From Syntrophaceae bacterium UBA2192 (GTDB lineage Bacteria; Desulfobacterota; Syntrophia; Syntrophales; UBA2192): DNA of 22,214 bases. Shown one piece after another: positions 22,183 through 22,214 of the stretch; within the stretch, counting starts at the first letter, position 1; each line of letters begins with the position of its first letter. Location of the stretch: NCBI GenBank assembly GCA_002327315.1, contig DCVI01000018.1, positions 8,973 to 31,186 on the forward strand. The letters are read 5' to 3'. Position numbers and translations under genes: made by a program. The notes under the pieces are model-generated. The model was not told where the DNA came from. It ran no database searches and was given only the letters and a program-made list of their open reading frames with translations.

Positions 22183-22214
22183 CCAGTATTTTCATATAGG
22201 GGTAGGAACGATAC

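Noticed and set aside
1..22214. tRNA, rRNA, CRISPR array or insertion sequence
   Set aside because: No cloverleaf, regular direct-repeat/spacer array, transposase-like protein or rRNA-like stretch was seen on either strand.

Overview
The window reads as about 22 kb of a Gram-negative, strictly anaerobic bacterium, most likely a member of the former Deltaproteobacteria (Desulfobacterota; a Syntrophales- or Syntrophorhabdales-like lineage is my guess). The grounds are a TamA/TamB outer-membrane pair, many Sec and lipoprotein signal peptides, a formate-channel gene, a tripartite tricarboxylate transporter (TTT) remnant, and corrin-ring genes cbiB and cbiA. Most genes are GC-rich; the stretch of about 6.1-7.5 kb (formate channel plus a small gene) is visibly less so. 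I see no rRNA, tRNA, CRISPR array, transposase or phage gene.

Layout. (1) 1-5742, plus strand: tamA (5' end outside the window) and tamB overlap by 4 bases and form the translocation and assembly module. (2) 5743-7611: a minus-strand focA-type channel gene, then a plus-strand 64-residue protein built from two copies of a 22-residue unit and closed by a strong terminator. (3) 7632-10176: a minus-strand TTT remnant in which tctB looks intact but tctA is broken (5' truncation, a frameshift, an in-frame TAA); the solute-binding gene tctC is absent. Diverging from it is an orphan aconitase-family small subunit (leuD type). (4) 10437-13733, plus strand: cbiB behind a promoter that suggests a nearly leaderless mRNA, then cbiA, then an outer-membrane protein whose start lies inside cbiA. 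(5) 13838-19004: seven small or medium exported proteins of mostly unknown function, in three blocks. Two are on plus (a lipoprotein and a coiled-coil protein with six cysteines). Three are on minus (a membrane-anchored small protein, a coiled-coil protein and a TPR-PDZ-thioredoxin fusion). Two are on plus (a protein with cysteines every seven residues and a Gln-rich protein). A bidirectional terminator separates the first two blocks and a palindrome lies in the divergent gap between the last two. (6) 19014-22214: an MFS permease, a cytoplasmic cyclophilin, a DUF1523-like membrane protein with a textbook terminator, a small three-helix membrane protein, a 60-residue lipoprotein, and an inverted repeat at the right edge.

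How the parts may work together. TamAB and the outer-membrane protein after cbiA belong to outer-membrane biogenesis and transport. cbiA and cbiB act in amidation and aminopropanol attachment during adenosylcobalamin synthesis. The 13.8-19.0 kb block is the best candidate for something undescribed: a periplasmic set rich in cysteine pairs, coiled coils and an atypical thioredoxin domain. That it is one system is my inference from proximity, export signals and shared cysteine patterns; no experiment or database search supports it here.

Two intergenic regions (11442-11532 and 20861-20960) share an unusual design: tandem degenerate purine-rich 7-mers or 8-mers followed, after a spacer, by the same number of units in inverted orientation.
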